Source: a virus
Virus record (IMG/VR): IMGVR_UViG_3300031670_000012
Span: 1-26,422 of that record
Direction: 5' to 3' (one strand)
Length of the DNA stretch: 26,422 nt
Each line of letters begins with the position of its first letter. Position 1 is the first letter of the stretch. Below the pieces are notes generated by a model. The model did no database searches. It was not told the origin of the DNA and saw only the letters and a program-made list of their open reading frames with translations. A program made the position numbers and the translations under genes. Shown here piece after piece: positions 14,611 to 22,976 of the stretch.

Positions 14611-14650
14611 AAAGAAAAAAGCCAGCTAGCCAGAAACTGACTAGCTGGCT
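14611..14650 (-). terminator. Intrinsic terminator before the fibre gene
   Basis: On the minus strand a 10-bp perfect stem (14641-14650 with 14620-14629) with an 11-nt loop is followed by TTTTTCTTT. It lies between the stop at 14659 and the ribosome binding site of the gene starting at 14597, so it can reduce expression of all genes beyond it. Confidence 0.85.
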
Positions 14651-14658
14651 TTGAACGA

Positions 14659-15216
14659 TTAGCCGCTGACCGTATACGTGACCTTGAGTTGATCGCCGCT
14701 GTTGACAACGACGTTCGACCCAAAAGCCGCTTCGCTCCAGAGAGTCCCGGACGTACCACCCTTGGTGTTGTTCGAGATCACGAAGATTCCGTGAATCGTG
14801 GCTGTCGCATTGATGTTAAAAGTCGCAGCAGTTGCGTTCGTAATCGAACGGGCGGACGCCGTGCCGGCACCCCAAGTGATTCGGTTAGAATCACTGTAAG
14901 CGACACTTTCCACCCAGCCGCTATGGCTCGCAGACGTGTCGGAGTTGGCAAACGCGCTGAAAGAAGCGTTGTCCACCAAGCCGATATACCAGGTTGTGAT
15001 CTGAGTCACCGAATCGAACATGATACCCAGGAGGGCATTCATGCCAACATCGACGACTTGATTCTTGGCCACATAGTGACCAATGATTTCGCCATCACGG
15101 ACGTGGTCACAGTGGTACACACCACCGAACCCGAACAGGAGGGTTGCCACCGACGCCGTTCGGAAGAACAGCGAATTGGCCAAAGCCCGAATCTTCTGAA
15201 GCCATTTTAGTGGCAT
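14659..15216 (-). CDS. Minor tail protein (common phage structural family)
   Basis: A 185-residue protein with a hydrophobic N-terminus (RTASVATLLFGFGGVYH). From about residue 35 it follows a pattern frequent in phage structural proteins: VDVGMNALLGIMF, a strand with TTWYIGLVDNASF, ASHSGWVESVAYS, RITWGAG, a beta-rich half with NATAATFNINATATIHGIF, GGTSGTLWSEAAF, and the ending GDQLKVTYTVSG. I do not know a precise function; members often sit near tail fibres. The ATG at 15216 has AGGAGAG upstream and lies 9 nt after the tape measure stop. An intrinsic terminator follows. Confidence 0.78.
   Translation of the reverse strand: MPLKWLQKIRALANSLFFRTASVATLLFGFGGVYHCDHVRDGEIIGHYVAKNQVVDVGMNALLGIMFDSVTQITTWYIGLVDNASFSAFANSDTSASHSGWVESVAYSDSNRITWGAGTASARSITNATAATFNINATATIHGIFVISNNTKGGTSGTLWSEAAFGSNVVVNSGDQLKVTYTVSG
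15084..15097 (+). repeat. TGAT-N6-ATCA dyad within minor tail gene
   Basis: TGATTTCGCCATCA, about 120 nt inside the gene. Confidence 0.4.
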
Positions 15217-15225
15217 GTTTCTCTC

Positions 15226-18200
15226 CTAGTAAACAAAGGAAGCGTTACGTCGCAACTCACGGCGTAGTTCGTTAGCGATCTGCCGACCATTCATAGGTGT
15301 CGATTGGTTGTGGTTCACATTGACGTGAACATCACCCACAGTGACCGGACCACCCTGTGACCGATAGTTCGGCATACCACCAGAGTTCATAGCTACAAGT
15401 TGCGAATAGAATTGTCGGGTCGCCGATGCGTTCATTACGAACTCATTACTGCCAAGCATGGCTGGGACAGTATCCGAACCGCGGGCCAAACCACCCGTTG
15501 CATAATAACTGACTGGGCCGCCCATCGCTCGATGGGCGGCCGGGGTGGACGCATTTTCCTGAAGGGCCTTAGTTAGGGCTTCAACGCCCGATACCTGACC
15601 CGCGGCGACTGTACCAATCTCGCCGACACTTTGGACAAATGAGTTGGAGGTACCACTCGCGGCCCGGACGGCATCACTTAAATTGTAGAGATCAGCAGTT
15701 CCTGATTTGAGGGAATCAAGATTATTGCTGACATTTCGCATCTTAAGGGACGCTTGGACAGCCTGATCAAAAGATGTTGCCATCTGCTTTAAGATGGATA
15801 ACACTTCTTTGGCTGAGCCCGTCCCAAAACCGCCCTTATTAACAAGGGCTTGAGCTTGATTAGTTGCCTGAGCCATTTGCTGTTGGACTTGGGCAATTTG
15901 AGTTGGATCGAGAGTACCAAGAGCCGCCCTTGCATTTGCCTGTAGGCCGGCAAATTGTTGTCGAGCCTGAGGAACACCCGATGGTTCCGGCAAAAGCGGA
16001 ACCTTAGCTCCGGCCATTTGACGAAATGCATTTGCAGCAGTCTCCATTACTCTTGGAAATGGATTGACATTAAGCTTACCAACCAAAACTTGATGTGCTT
16101 CAGCGGCGGCTGCCTGTGCGTCAATTGCCTTAAAAGATTCGGCTAAAGCCTCATTGGCAGTTTTACGATCAGTAGTGGCGGCCTCCGCCGCTTTCTGATT
16201 TTCTGTCTGCTTCAAAAGCTCTTTATTATTTTCGGCCGCGGCTTGTTGACCCTTGCCATAGCCTTCGTTAGCCAACTGTTCAGCAGTTTGGCCCGTCATA
16301 TTTTGAAGATGCAATCTGACGTTAACATCAATTCCTTTTGACCATTGGGTCAAAAGGCTATTGACTTTTTGCGTCCCCGCATCTTGTGCGAATTTCAGTG
16401 AGGTTGGCTGACCTGTCGTCGGTGAAGTCGTCTTTGTCATCAGACGCCGGACGATCGCATCCAAATTAAAGGAAGCTAAGACACCAGGTAAATGTGTCTT
16501 ACTGATTTCGCCAACGGTTTTATCAATTCTACCCGCTGTCTTACTGGCTTCGGCTTGAAGCGAGTGTAATTCCGCGGTATTAGTTTCTGACTTCGGAGCA
16601 AGTTGCTTCTTCGCAATTTGATCATTCAAGCTATTGAATTGCGCAATTAGGGTTTTTACGCTACCAATTTGGCTGCGAGTTTTTAACTCAACATTCTTGG
16701 CTTCATTAGCCTGTTGCTGTTGCTGAGCAACAATTTGGGCGTACAAGTCCTTTTGTGTACTGAGGGCGCGATTGACTTGACCTTCACCAATGGCACGAGT
16801 TTGCGTGATACCCGCCGACCGTTCGGCTAGACTCATTGCATCCCCGATTAGCTGTTTGCCAAATTCAACATTGCCCTTACCAATAGCTTCGCGAGCTGCT
16901 TGCAACACTTTATTGGAGCGTTGCGCAAGTAGAATGCCTTGGGTCTTTGGGTTTGTTTGCGCGTTGAGTGCGCGTTCAAATCGACCCGCATTAACTTGAT
17001 ATTCACTACCCAAAAGTTCATTGGCTAGACTCTTTTGAGTCTTAGCGGGCTTATCCTGAATCTCTTGAAGAACGCTCACAAACTTATCAAGATCGCTCTC
17101 GCGTTCTTTCAATTGATTTTTCAAATTAGCGGAAATTTCGGTCTGCGCTTTGAAAGCGGCCGCTTTATCCTTTTCGTAAAGTTGCTGACCTTTGAAGAAG
17201 AACTTTTCGACTTCAGCCGTCCGCTCATTCAATGCTTTCTTTTCAGCATCAATTTGCGGTTGCATATCGCTGAGGCGTTTTTTCAAATCCAGATTATTGC
17301 CCGCAGTGATTTCGTCGATACGATTTTTCAAATCTTCAGCAGCCGTTGACGATTTCGAGAATTGATCAATCAACGTTGGCAGTGTGAATAGAAGTAATGC
17401 CGGGAAGGCATAGCCTCCAATGGAAGCGCCGAGAGCTTCTGAGGCCCCAAGGGCGGTTGCAGCATCCTTTATAAACACACCGAAAGCAAGAACTGACCGT
17501 GCCGCAAAAATGGAGAGAGCAATAGCTACTCCACCTAGAACGAGACCTAGGGACTTCATGGCAGTTTCACCACCACCAATGGATTGAATAAATTTGGCGA
17601 GTACATCAACTGCACTACGGCCAAAGTCATTTACCAAAAAGTTTCGGGCAGCCGTCAATTCTCGGGTTAGCTTGCCAGCTTGTGTACCTTGGATAAGGTT
17701 GGCAGCCGCTTCGGCGGCACCGGCAGACTTATTGGAAATTTCGTCAAGAGTTTCGGCATACTTCTTAGCGTCCGTGGCGACTAAGCCAATGACGCCGCGA
17801 GTACCGCGAATCTGATTGAACAGTTTACCGATTTCGGTAGCCGAAGTGCCACCCGACTCGGTCAACTTTTCCAAAGCACCTTGGAAACCATAAGCAGCGA
17901 TAGCTGCTTCAGGTGTCGCGATCCCTAGATTTCGAAACTCCTCTTGTAAAGCTTCCGTCGGCCGAATCAATTTTAACATCACGTTTGTAATTTGAGTTTG
18001 AGCATCATTTGCCTTCACACCTTGAATGGTGAGATGGGCAAGTGAGGCCGCAACTTCTTCAAACGAGATACCTAGGGCGCTGGACAGCGGAAGCACACGA
18101 CCGATCGTATTTGCTAGTTCTTCACCGCGAACACGGCCTAAGTCAATAGTGCGGAACAGTTTGTCACTGATATCCGCTGTACTAGCCGCCGTCAGACCAT

Positions 18201-19107
18201 AACTATTGATGACACCCGAAAGCAAGTCTACCGAATCGGCGGTACTTGTTAATGAGGACCGACTGAATGATAGGGCTTCACCTAAGAAGCGTGTGCTTTC
18301 AGCCGCGTTGCCAATTTGGTTGGATAAGGTCTCATAGAGACCTTTGGCCACGCCCTCAATAGGTTGGCCAAACTCAGCGGATAGTTTCGAGACCGCGGCA
18401 CCAACCTGATCGAGACCACCGGTAGCAAACTCTTTGCTTAAGGTCTGAATTTCCGCTAACTGCATTTCAAATTTACGGCCAGCACCAATCGCGCTTGTGA
18501 AAGCGCCAACAATTTCACCAACGCCTCGGTATGCGAATTGCGTTCCAAAGACCTTGATAACGGAACCCCAAGATAGGGTCATTTGTTTCGAGGCTTCTTG
18601 AACTGTCTTAGCCGAAAGCTTTACAGTATTGGCTAATCCGGTAACATTTGCCGTCGGCGGCTTTCGACCAAAAGCGGCAAATAGTCCTGCTTCGGTCCCT
18701 TGTGTGGGATTGAATCCAGGCGGCGGTGGCGTGATTTTGGCAGTCGCGGCCGTCGGCCCGTTGGCCACAACGTTCTTGACCCGCTGGGCTAAAGGCTGTG
18801 TCAATGTGACACCACGACCCAAAGCCGCTTGAACTTGATTTTGTGCGCGGGAAAGATTGCTAGTCGCCGCAGCAGCCGCGTTAGAGGCGGATGCGTATTG
18901 ACGAAGTTGACCTGCTGCCAAAGTAAGGGTTGTTGACACGCCCCGTAGGACGTTCTCGATCTTTGCACCTTCCGCATTGAATCCCGCCGTGCTACTGGCC
19001 ATCTTGTTGACCGAGTTAGCATAGGAATCCATTTGCTGCTTGAGCTTCGTCAGCGCCGACAGCGCTTCCGATGCGTCAAAGCCTAATTTGGAGGATTCAT
19101 CACTCAT
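15226..19107 (-). CDS. Tail tape measure protein
   Basis: A 1293-residue protein, the longest in the window, which sets tail length and probably enters the host membrane with the DNA. Residues about 190-500 hold the phage tail minor-protein core: an FATGGLDQVGAAVSKLSAEF start, a VRGEELANTIGRVLPLSSALG stretch, SFEEVAASLAHLTIQG and FNQIRGTRGVIGLV. A hydrophobic segment (LVLGGVAIALSIFAARSVLA) and a second (PALLLFTLPTLI) follow at about 520-580, then a long Ala/Gln/Lys-rich coiled-coil region. The C-terminus has the typical ATGGLARGSDTVPAMLGSNEF ending region. By the usual 0.15 nm per residue this predicts a tail near 190 nm. The start overlaps the previous stop (ATGA). Confidence 0.95.
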   Translation of the reverse strand: MSDESSKLGFDASEALSALTKLKQQMDSYANSVNKMASSTAGFNAEGAKIENVLRGVSTTLTLAAGQLRQYASASNAAAAATSNLSRAQNQVQAALGRGVTLTQPLAQRVKNVVANGPTAATAKITPPPPGFNPTQGTEAGLFAAFGRKPPTANVTGLANTVKLSAKTVQEASKQMTLSWGSVIKVFGTQFAYRGVGEIVGAFTSAIGAGRKFEMQLAEIQTLSKEFATGGLDQVGAAVSKLSAEFGQPIEGVAKGLYETLSNQIGNAAESTRFLGEALSFSRSSLTSTADSVDLLSGVINSYGLTAASTADISDKLFRTIDLGRVRGEELANTIGRVLPLSSALGISFEEVAASLAHLTIQGVKANDAQTQITNVMLKLIRPTEALQEEFRNLGIATPEAAIAAYGFQGALEKLTESGGTSATEIGKLFNQIRGTRGVIGLVATDAKKYAETLDEISNKSAGAAEAAANLIQGTQAGKLTRELTAARNFLVNDFGRSAVDVLAKFIQSIGGGETAMKSLGLVLGGVAIALSIFAARSVLAFGVFIKDAATALGASEALGASIGGYAFPALLLFTLPTLIDQFSKSSTAAEDLKNRIDEITAGNNLDLKKRLSDMQPQIDAEKKALNERTAEVEKFFFKGQQLYEKDKAAAFKAQTEISANLKNQLKERESDLDKFVSVLQEIQDKPAKTQKSLANELLGSEYQVNAGRFERALNAQTNPKTQGILLAQRSNKVLQAAREAIGKGNVEFGKQLIGDAMSLAERSAGITQTRAIGEGQVNRALSTQKDLYAQIVAQQQQQANEAKNVELKTRSQIGSVKTLIAQFNSLNDQIAKKQLAPKSETNTAELHSLQAEASKTAGRIDKTVGEISKTHLPGVLASFNLDAIVRRLMTKTTSPTTGQPTSLKFAQDAGTQKVNSLLTQWSKGIDVNVRLHLQNMTGQTAEQLANEGYGKGQQAAAENNKELLKQTENQKAAEAATTDRKTANEALAESFKAIDAQAAAAEAHQVLVGKLNVNPFPRVMETAANAFRQMAGAKVPLLPEPSGVPQARQQFAGLQANARAALGTLDPTQIAQVQQQMAQATNQAQALVNKGGFGTGSAKEVLSILKQMATSFDQAVQASLKMRNVSNNLDSLKSGTADLYNLSDAVRAASGTSNSFVQSVGEIGTVAAGQVSGVEALTKALQENASTPAAHRAMGGPVSYYATGGLARGSDTVPAMLGSNEFVMNASATRQFYSQLVAMNSGGMPNYRSQGGPVTVGDVHVNVNHNQSTPMNGRQIANELRRELRRNASFVY

Positions 19108-19601
19108 CTTATGATCCTTCTAAGGATTTTGAAATACGTGCTTGGCTTCCACTTAAGTGCATTGACGTGTGCGTTAATATACTTAATGAAAGCCGCTTCG
19201 GCGGCTGCCATCGAATGATACGGCCCTGGCTGAATCAAATGGAATCCAACAGCATTCGCGTTGTTTGATTCATTGTAAATCAAATGGAATACTGAGCTTT
19301 TCCAATAAAAGGAATACTCGAAGTTTTCCGTTTTGATTTTAGCTTCACCTGCAGCCTCACCTTGCGCAACCCGGTTAGGGGCGCCAGCCACAGGGAACGC
19401 TACAATTTCGACACCAACTTGACTGGCCAAGGCGCGAAGGCTAGCTCGGCTTTCACCCGACCAATTAGGCACAATAGACTCTACTACAGCAACCCATTCT
19501 TTGATGCCCTCGATGAGGATATTTTTGTATTCCTCATCGAGGGCCCGCCTAGCGGCAGCTAAGTTAAGTGTTGGAATAGCGAGATTGGCGGTTAGTTTCA
19601 T
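19104..19601 (-). CDS. Unknown protein between tail-assembly chaperone and tape measure
   Basis: A 165-residue protein. Its ATG at 19601 overlaps the stop of the frameshifted chaperone product (ATGA at 19598-19601), and its stop overlaps the tape measure start, so it is firmly in the tail-assembly set. The first 60 residues are helical (ARRALDEEYKNILIEGIKEW), followed by IVPNWSGESRASLRAL, a tryptophan/serine turn seen in HK97 gp10-like tail-completion proteins. It ends with helical FIKYINAHVNALKWKP. A minor tail or completion role is plausible but not proven. Confidence 0.75.
   Translation of the reverse strand: MKLTANLAIPTLNLAAARRALDEEYKNILIEGIKEWVAVVESIVPNWSGESRASLRALASQVGVEIVAFPVAGAPNRVAQGEAAGEAKIKTENFEYSFYWKSSVFHLIYNESNNANAVGFHLIQPGPYHSMAAAEAAFIKYINAHVNALKWKPSTYFKILRRIIR
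19264..19284. repeat. 7-bp inverted repeat TTTGATT-N7-AATCAAA
   Basis: Lies inside the gene before the tape measure. It has the TTGAT and ATCAA halves but a 9-bp spacing, so it is not counted with the N6 dyads. Confidence 0.35.
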
Positions 19602-20277
19602 CGTATCAATGCTTTCGCGATGCTGATAAAAAACTCATTGATATCAAAATCACGAGTTTGATCATAAGCGATTAACATCGCCTGATACCACGGTGGGATT
19701 TCATCCCAACTATCAGCAGTGATGCCCGGCGGCTTTATGCGGAAGCGTTCGCAAGCTCGCCAGATTGCGTACTCGGCTGTTCGTCTTGGGGGCCAGAGAT
19801 ATTTTCGTTGAGTTGAGTCTGTGGCCCACGTAGAAAATTTGCACGGGCCTCTTCGAGGCGCTGTTCATTCAAGCAATTGGCGGAGAAAACACCATTCACG
19901 ATTCGCTGAATCTCGATCTGGCTGAAGCCAGAGTCTTTCAGTTCCTTGCTATAGAGATGCCACGTTTTCGGATTCAGCGGATTGACTAAATCCCAGGTCA
20001 AACCTGGCGTCGCCTTCGTGGATTCAATGACCATCCAAGCAACCTTCTGCTCGGTCCATCGGTCGCGTGCTTGAATATAGCCCACATCCTCCAAATGGTA
20101 TTCACGCTTCCCACCCTTTATGATTTTCATGGGCGGTTTCGGTTCAGGGCACAACTCGTCAAACTTCGTGAAATCCATGATCGCGCCGGCTTGGAAGATG
20201 AAGTCATCTCCCTGGCCACGCGGAATCACAATGATTTCAACGTTTGGGCCTTCGATCTTTTTGTCAAAGAGTTTCAT
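19598..20277 (-). CDS. Tail-assembly chaperone -1 frameshift product (GT-type)
   Basis: A -1 shift at the slippery heptamer A_AAT_TTT (19834-19840) in the chaperone gene leads into a second frame that stays open for 78 more codons to the TGA at 19598-19600, giving a 226-residue product. The extension contains ACERFRIKPPGI and DSWDEIPPWYQAMLIAYD, a W/P-rich segment typical of the C-terminal part of tail-assembly chaperones. Its TGA overlaps the ATG of the next gene as ATGA, which makes the extension fit the operon exactly. In lambda the minor shifted product bridges the tape measure and tail-tube protein. The extension has no start of its own. Confidence 0.82.
19639..19652 (+). repeat. TGAT-N6-ATCA dyad 37 bp upstream of the start at 19601
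   Basis: TGATATCAAAATCA, preceded by T. It lies inside the frameshift extension. Confidence 0.45.
19735..20277 (-). CDS. Tail-assembly chaperone, unshifted form (G-type)
   Basis: A 180-residue protein directly after the tail-tube genes and before the tape measure, the fixed place of the siphovirus tail-assembly chaperone. Residues 1-45 carry beta strands (MKLFDKKIEGPNVEIIVIPRG), the middle is helical (YIQARDRWTEQKVAWMVIES), and the C-terminal 30 residues are disordered, rich in Gln, Ser and Glu. The slippery heptamer at 19834-19840 falls in codons 146-148. The ATG at 20277 has GAGAGG upstream. It keeps the tape measure soluble and recruits tube subunits (family knowledge). Confidence 0.85.
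   Translation of the reverse strand: MKLFDKKIEGPNVEIIVIPRGQGDDFIFQAGAIMDFTKFDELCPEPKPPMKIIKGGKREYHLEDVGYIQARDRWTEQKVAWMVIESTKATPGLTWDLVNPLNPKTWHLYSKELKDSGFSQIEIQRIVNGVFSANCLNEQRLEEARANFLRGPQTQLNENISGPQDEQPSTQSGELANASA
19834..19840 (-). promoter_or_regulatory. Programmed -1 ribosomal frameshift site AAATTTT
   Basis: On the minus strand the heptamer reads A AAT TTT in the zero frame (codons GCA AAT TTT), the canonical X_XXY_YYZ pattern. No other heptamer of this pattern was noticed in the overlap. Confidence 0.8.
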
Positions 20278-20298
20278 GATTAACCTCTCGGAGCCACC

Positions 20299-20320
20299 AG
20301 GCCGTCATCCTTGACGGCCT
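20299..20320 (-). promoter_or_regulatory. Hairpin between tail-tube and chaperone genes
   Basis: A perfect 9-bp stem (20299-20307 with 20312-20320) and a 4-nt loop, with no T-run after it on the minus strand. It lies in the 55-bp gap after the second tail-tube gene, so it may protect the abundant tube mRNA from 3' decay or reduce read-through to the chaperone. Confidence 0.5.
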
Positions 20321-20332
20321 TGTTTATTCACA

Positions 20333-21403
20333 CTAGACTTGCACCAGATCAGGCACCACGACGCCAACGCCCGGAACACGGACGATGTTCGCGGCCTCAA
20401 TGTTGCACTTGCCAGACGTAACGATCGTCGCGTCCTTGATATTGTGATCGAGCGATTCATACCGATAATCGACGAGCGTGATGATTTCCATATCACTCCC
20501 ACCGCAAGGTGGGATGTATTCGATTTCGATATCAATCGCATAAGGTTCGCACGGATCGGCAGAAGAAGTCACCCAAGAGGCTGCGCCGCCTTGATTCTTC
20601 AAGCAATCTTCGGGTGTAGGCGTAACTGAGCCGGGGATGGCTGTCAGGAATTCCCACACCATATCGAGCTTCGCCTCCAGTGGCGCCTGATCGAGTTGCC
20701 GCACGGTGTGCAGGTTTCCTCGATCCAGAACGTACTGGTAGTTCTTCTTCTCGGTATGGGTTAAAGTTCCATCACCGACGTTCACTTCCAATGTTCGGCC
20801 TGTAAAAGTCACAGCCGCGTCATCAACGGGGATACCGTTGGCCGTGCTGAAACCGGGGCTGAACGTGACTTCCCACGTCGAGCCACCCGTCTCTGTTCGC
20901 GTGACTGTTGGTGTGCCACCAGTCAAGCTACCCGAGTCAATGGTAAATAACCCCATCGCCTTATCCAAGTATTGGCCTTGGAATGTGGCAACATAGCTAT
21001 CAGCTACCCCACTGATGACAACATCAGTTGCAGAGATGCCCGCCGTTACCAAAGCCGCCTGAACTACTGCCGGCGTTGCATTGAAGGCAATCGCAGCCGT
21101 TGTAATGGATACAGGTGCAGCAAGCGTTCCTGTAAAGGTCAAAGTAAAGGTTCCTGCCGATGGCGCACCTAGTCCAATAGCTTGGATTTCATAACCATTT
21201 TCAGCCACTACAGTGTAGCGAAAATCAACATTCGCTATGGAAAAGCGGCACGAAACGGGAATGATACCCGGCGTTCCGAGAGTGTCGATGACAAGCGTTG
21301 TGTCGCCGGACGCCGGCGCAATCGACGGCTCATTGATCAGAGCCGTATTCTTGTAACCATCCACGAACCGAATGTTCGCGTGACGGAGTTCAATTTGAGC
21401 CAT
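20333..21403 (-). CDS. Tail tube protein, paralog 2
   Basis: A 356-residue protein, clearly a duplicate of the gene just upstream. The two share nearly identical N-termini (MAQIELRHANIRFVDGYK) and C-terminal halves (TLEVNVGDGTLTHTEKKN to SGKCNI); the middle is more divergent. Position before the chaperone and tape measure identifies it as a tail-tube subunit. Residues about 70-165 form an inserted Ig-like module with GTFTLTFTGTLAAPVSIT and FNATPAVVQAALVTAGIS, a pattern often found as decoration in phage structural proteins. The ATG at 21403 lies one base after the upstream stop, with AGGTG before it. The two may mix in one tube or form different sections. Confidence 0.85.
   Translation of the reverse strand: MAQIELRHANIRFVDGYKNTALINEPSIAPASGDTTLVIDTLGTPGIIPVSCRFSIANVDFRYTVVAENGYEIQAIGLGAPSAGTFTLTFTGTLAAPVSITTAAIAFNATPAVVQAALVTAGISATDVVISGVADSYVATFQGQYLDKAMGLFTIDSGSLTGGTPTVTRTETGGSTWEVTFSPGFSTANGIPVDDAAVTFTGRTLEVNVGDGTLTHTEKKNYQYVLDRGNLHTVRQLDQAPLEAKLDMVWEFLTAIPGSVTPTPEDCLKNQGGAASWVTSSADPCEPYAIDIEIEYIPPCGGSDMEIITLVDYRYESLDHNIKDATIVTSGKCNIEAANIVRVPGVGVVVPDLVQV
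20482..20495 (+). repeat. TGAT-N6-ATCA dyad within tail-tube paralog 2
   Basis: TGATTTCCATATCA. The matching place in paralog 1 (about 21542-21555) reads TGATTTCCATCTGG, so the dyad is not forced by the shared protein sequence. Confidence 0.45.
21013..21026 (+). repeat. TGAT-N6-ATCA dyad within tail-tube paralog 2
   Basis: TGATGACAACATCA; with flanking bases it makes 6-bp arms ACTGAT/ATCAGT. Confidence 0.45.
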
Positions 21404-21404
21404 A

Positions 21405-22472
21405 TTACACCTGCACTAAGTCTGGGACAACGACACCCTGGCACAGAGAACGAACGATCGAGGCAGCGGTGATGTTACACTTGCCCGAAGTCACAATGGT
21501 CGCGTCCTTGATGTTGTGGTCAAGGGACTCATACCGATAGTCAACGAGAGTGATGATTTCCATCTGGCTGCCACCGCAAGGCGGAACATACTCGATTTCA
21601 ATATCAATCGCATAAGGTTCGCACGGGTCAGCCGAGGAAGTTACCCAGGTCGAAGCACCACCCTGTTGCTTGAGACAATCTTCCGGGGTCGGCGTAACCG
21701 AACCGGGGATAGCTGTCAAGAATTCCCACACCATGTCCAACTTCGCTTCCAATGGCGCCTGATCCAACTCGCGGACAGTATGCAGGTTTCCTCGATCCAG
21801 AACGTACTGGTAGTTCTTCTTCTCCGTGTGCGTGAGCGTGCCATCGCCAACGTTCACTTCGAGGGTGCGCCCCGTGAAAGTGATCGCCGCATCATCAACG
21901 GGCACACCATTGGCCGTGCTGAAAGCTGGTGAAAAGGTCAGTTGAGTCGTGATTCCACCGACAGTTGCGCGTGTCGCGCCCGTGAAGGTATAACCAACCA
22001 GGCTTGTCACATTCACGGTTAAGAGGCCCATTGCCAAGCCAGCATACTGGCCCTGGAATGTGAACGTGTAGTTGTCGGCCGAGCCGCCCACCACAACGTC
22101 CGATGCCGAAATTCCGGCAGTCGTCAAAGCCGACTGCACCGCCGAGGGAATCGCATTGTAAACAATTGCAGCCGTCGTGATAACGACAGGATTAGCAAGC
22201 GTTCCGTGAAAAGTGATTGTGAAAGTGCCGGAACTCGGTGAGCCAAGATTGATATCTTGAACTTCATTTGTATTCACTGTAGCGGATACAGTGTACCGGC
22301 AAGGGGTGCCAACAACGCTAAATCGACAGGAGACCGGGATTGTGCCCGACGTTCCGAGGGTGTCGATGGTTAGCGTTGTATCACCGGCCGCTGGCGATTC
22401 GTTGACAAGTGCCGTGTTTTTGTAGCCGTCCACGAACCGAATGTTCGCGTGACGGAGTTCAATTTGAGCCAT
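21405..22472 (-). CDS. Tail tube protein, paralog 1
   Basis: A 355-residue protein, first of the tandem pair. Conserved ends flank a decoration module at about residues 67-155 (GTFTITFHGTLANPVVIT, YNAIPSAVQSALTTAGIS). After the module the tube domain resumes at QLTFSPAFSTANGV, so the module is inserted within the N-terminal half rather than added at an end. Nucleotide identity with paralog 2 is patchy, with exact blocks at 22429-22473 and 21781-21824. The start has a TAGGAG ribosome binding site that includes the stop of the previous gene. It follows the putative tail terminator, as in other siphovirus modules. Confidence 0.85.
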   Translation of the reverse strand: MAQIELRHANIRFVDGYKNTALVNESPAAGDTTLTIDTLGTSGTIPVSCRFSVVGTPCRYTVSATVNTNEVQDINLGSPSSGTFTITFHGTLANPVVITTAAIVYNAIPSAVQSALTTAGISASDVVVGGSADNYTFTFQGQYAGLAMGLLTVNVTSLVGYTFTGATRATVGGITTQLTFSPAFSTANGVPVDDAAITFTGRTLEVNVGDGTLTHTEKKNYQYVLDRGNLHTVRELDQAPLEAKLDMVWEFLTAIPGSVTPTPEDCLKQQGGASTWVTSSADPCEPYAIDIEIEYVPPCGGSQMEIITLVDYRYESLDHNIKDATIVTSGKCNITAASIVRSLCQGVVVPDLVQV

Positions 22473-22481
22473 ACTTTACTC

Positions 22482-22976
22482 CTAGCCTAACGGAATTCGG
22501 AAGTACATGCAATACTTGGCTTGTATTGCCGACTGTTCCATTCGGGTCACGTGATCGGTCGTATTAACGATTCCAAAATTCAAGACCTGGATTTGGTCTT
22601 TCGGGCTTAGCTGTAAGCATTCAACTAAGCTTTGATCGTCGAACTCCCCGGTTCCTAGTCGAAAGACTGGTATTGTGTTGCCGAATATGGGGAGATAGAG
22701 TCCTTGTAGTCTTTGTTGTTTATAAAGATCAGTAGCATCAACCCCGCTCGCAATGAACAGGTTAAGCCTGATCTCAAACTGCCAGTAGTTCTGGCTTTGT
22801 TCCCGCATCCACGGACCCATCATCCGCAACTCAGCCCAGTCATGTAACTTAGAAGTATCACGATCTTGGCCTTCAAAATAGAGATAAGAGGAAGCAGAGA
22901 CCGCCGTAATATGGTTCTGAAACCATACCGCAACCGATGCCCTGATCCAGCGTGCCCAATTGGGGTCTTGTGCCAT
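22482..22976 (-). CDS. Putative tail terminator / tail completion protein
   Basis: A 164-residue protein placed directly before the tail-tube genes, the usual position of the tail terminator. It has an alpha/beta pattern: an N-terminal helix (WARWIRASVAVWFQNHIT), a strand with WQFEIRLNLFIASG and a C-terminal strand with CMYFRIPLG. No family motif is certain. The ATG overlaps the previous stop as TGATG. The function rests mainly on gene order. Confidence 0.7.
   Translation of the reverse strand: MAQDPNWARWIRASVAVWFQNHITAVSASSYLYFEGQDRDTSKLHDWAELRMMGPWMREQSQNYWQFEIRLNLFIASGVDATDLYKQQRLQGLYLPIFGNTIPVFRLGTGEFDDQSLVECLQLSPKDQIQVLNFGIVNTTDHVTRMEQSAIQAKYCMYFRIPLG

Noticed and set aside
20299-20320. 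Intrinsic terminator after the second tail-tube gene
   Set aside because: The stem is good but no T-run follows on the minus strand, so I list it as an RNA hairpin only.
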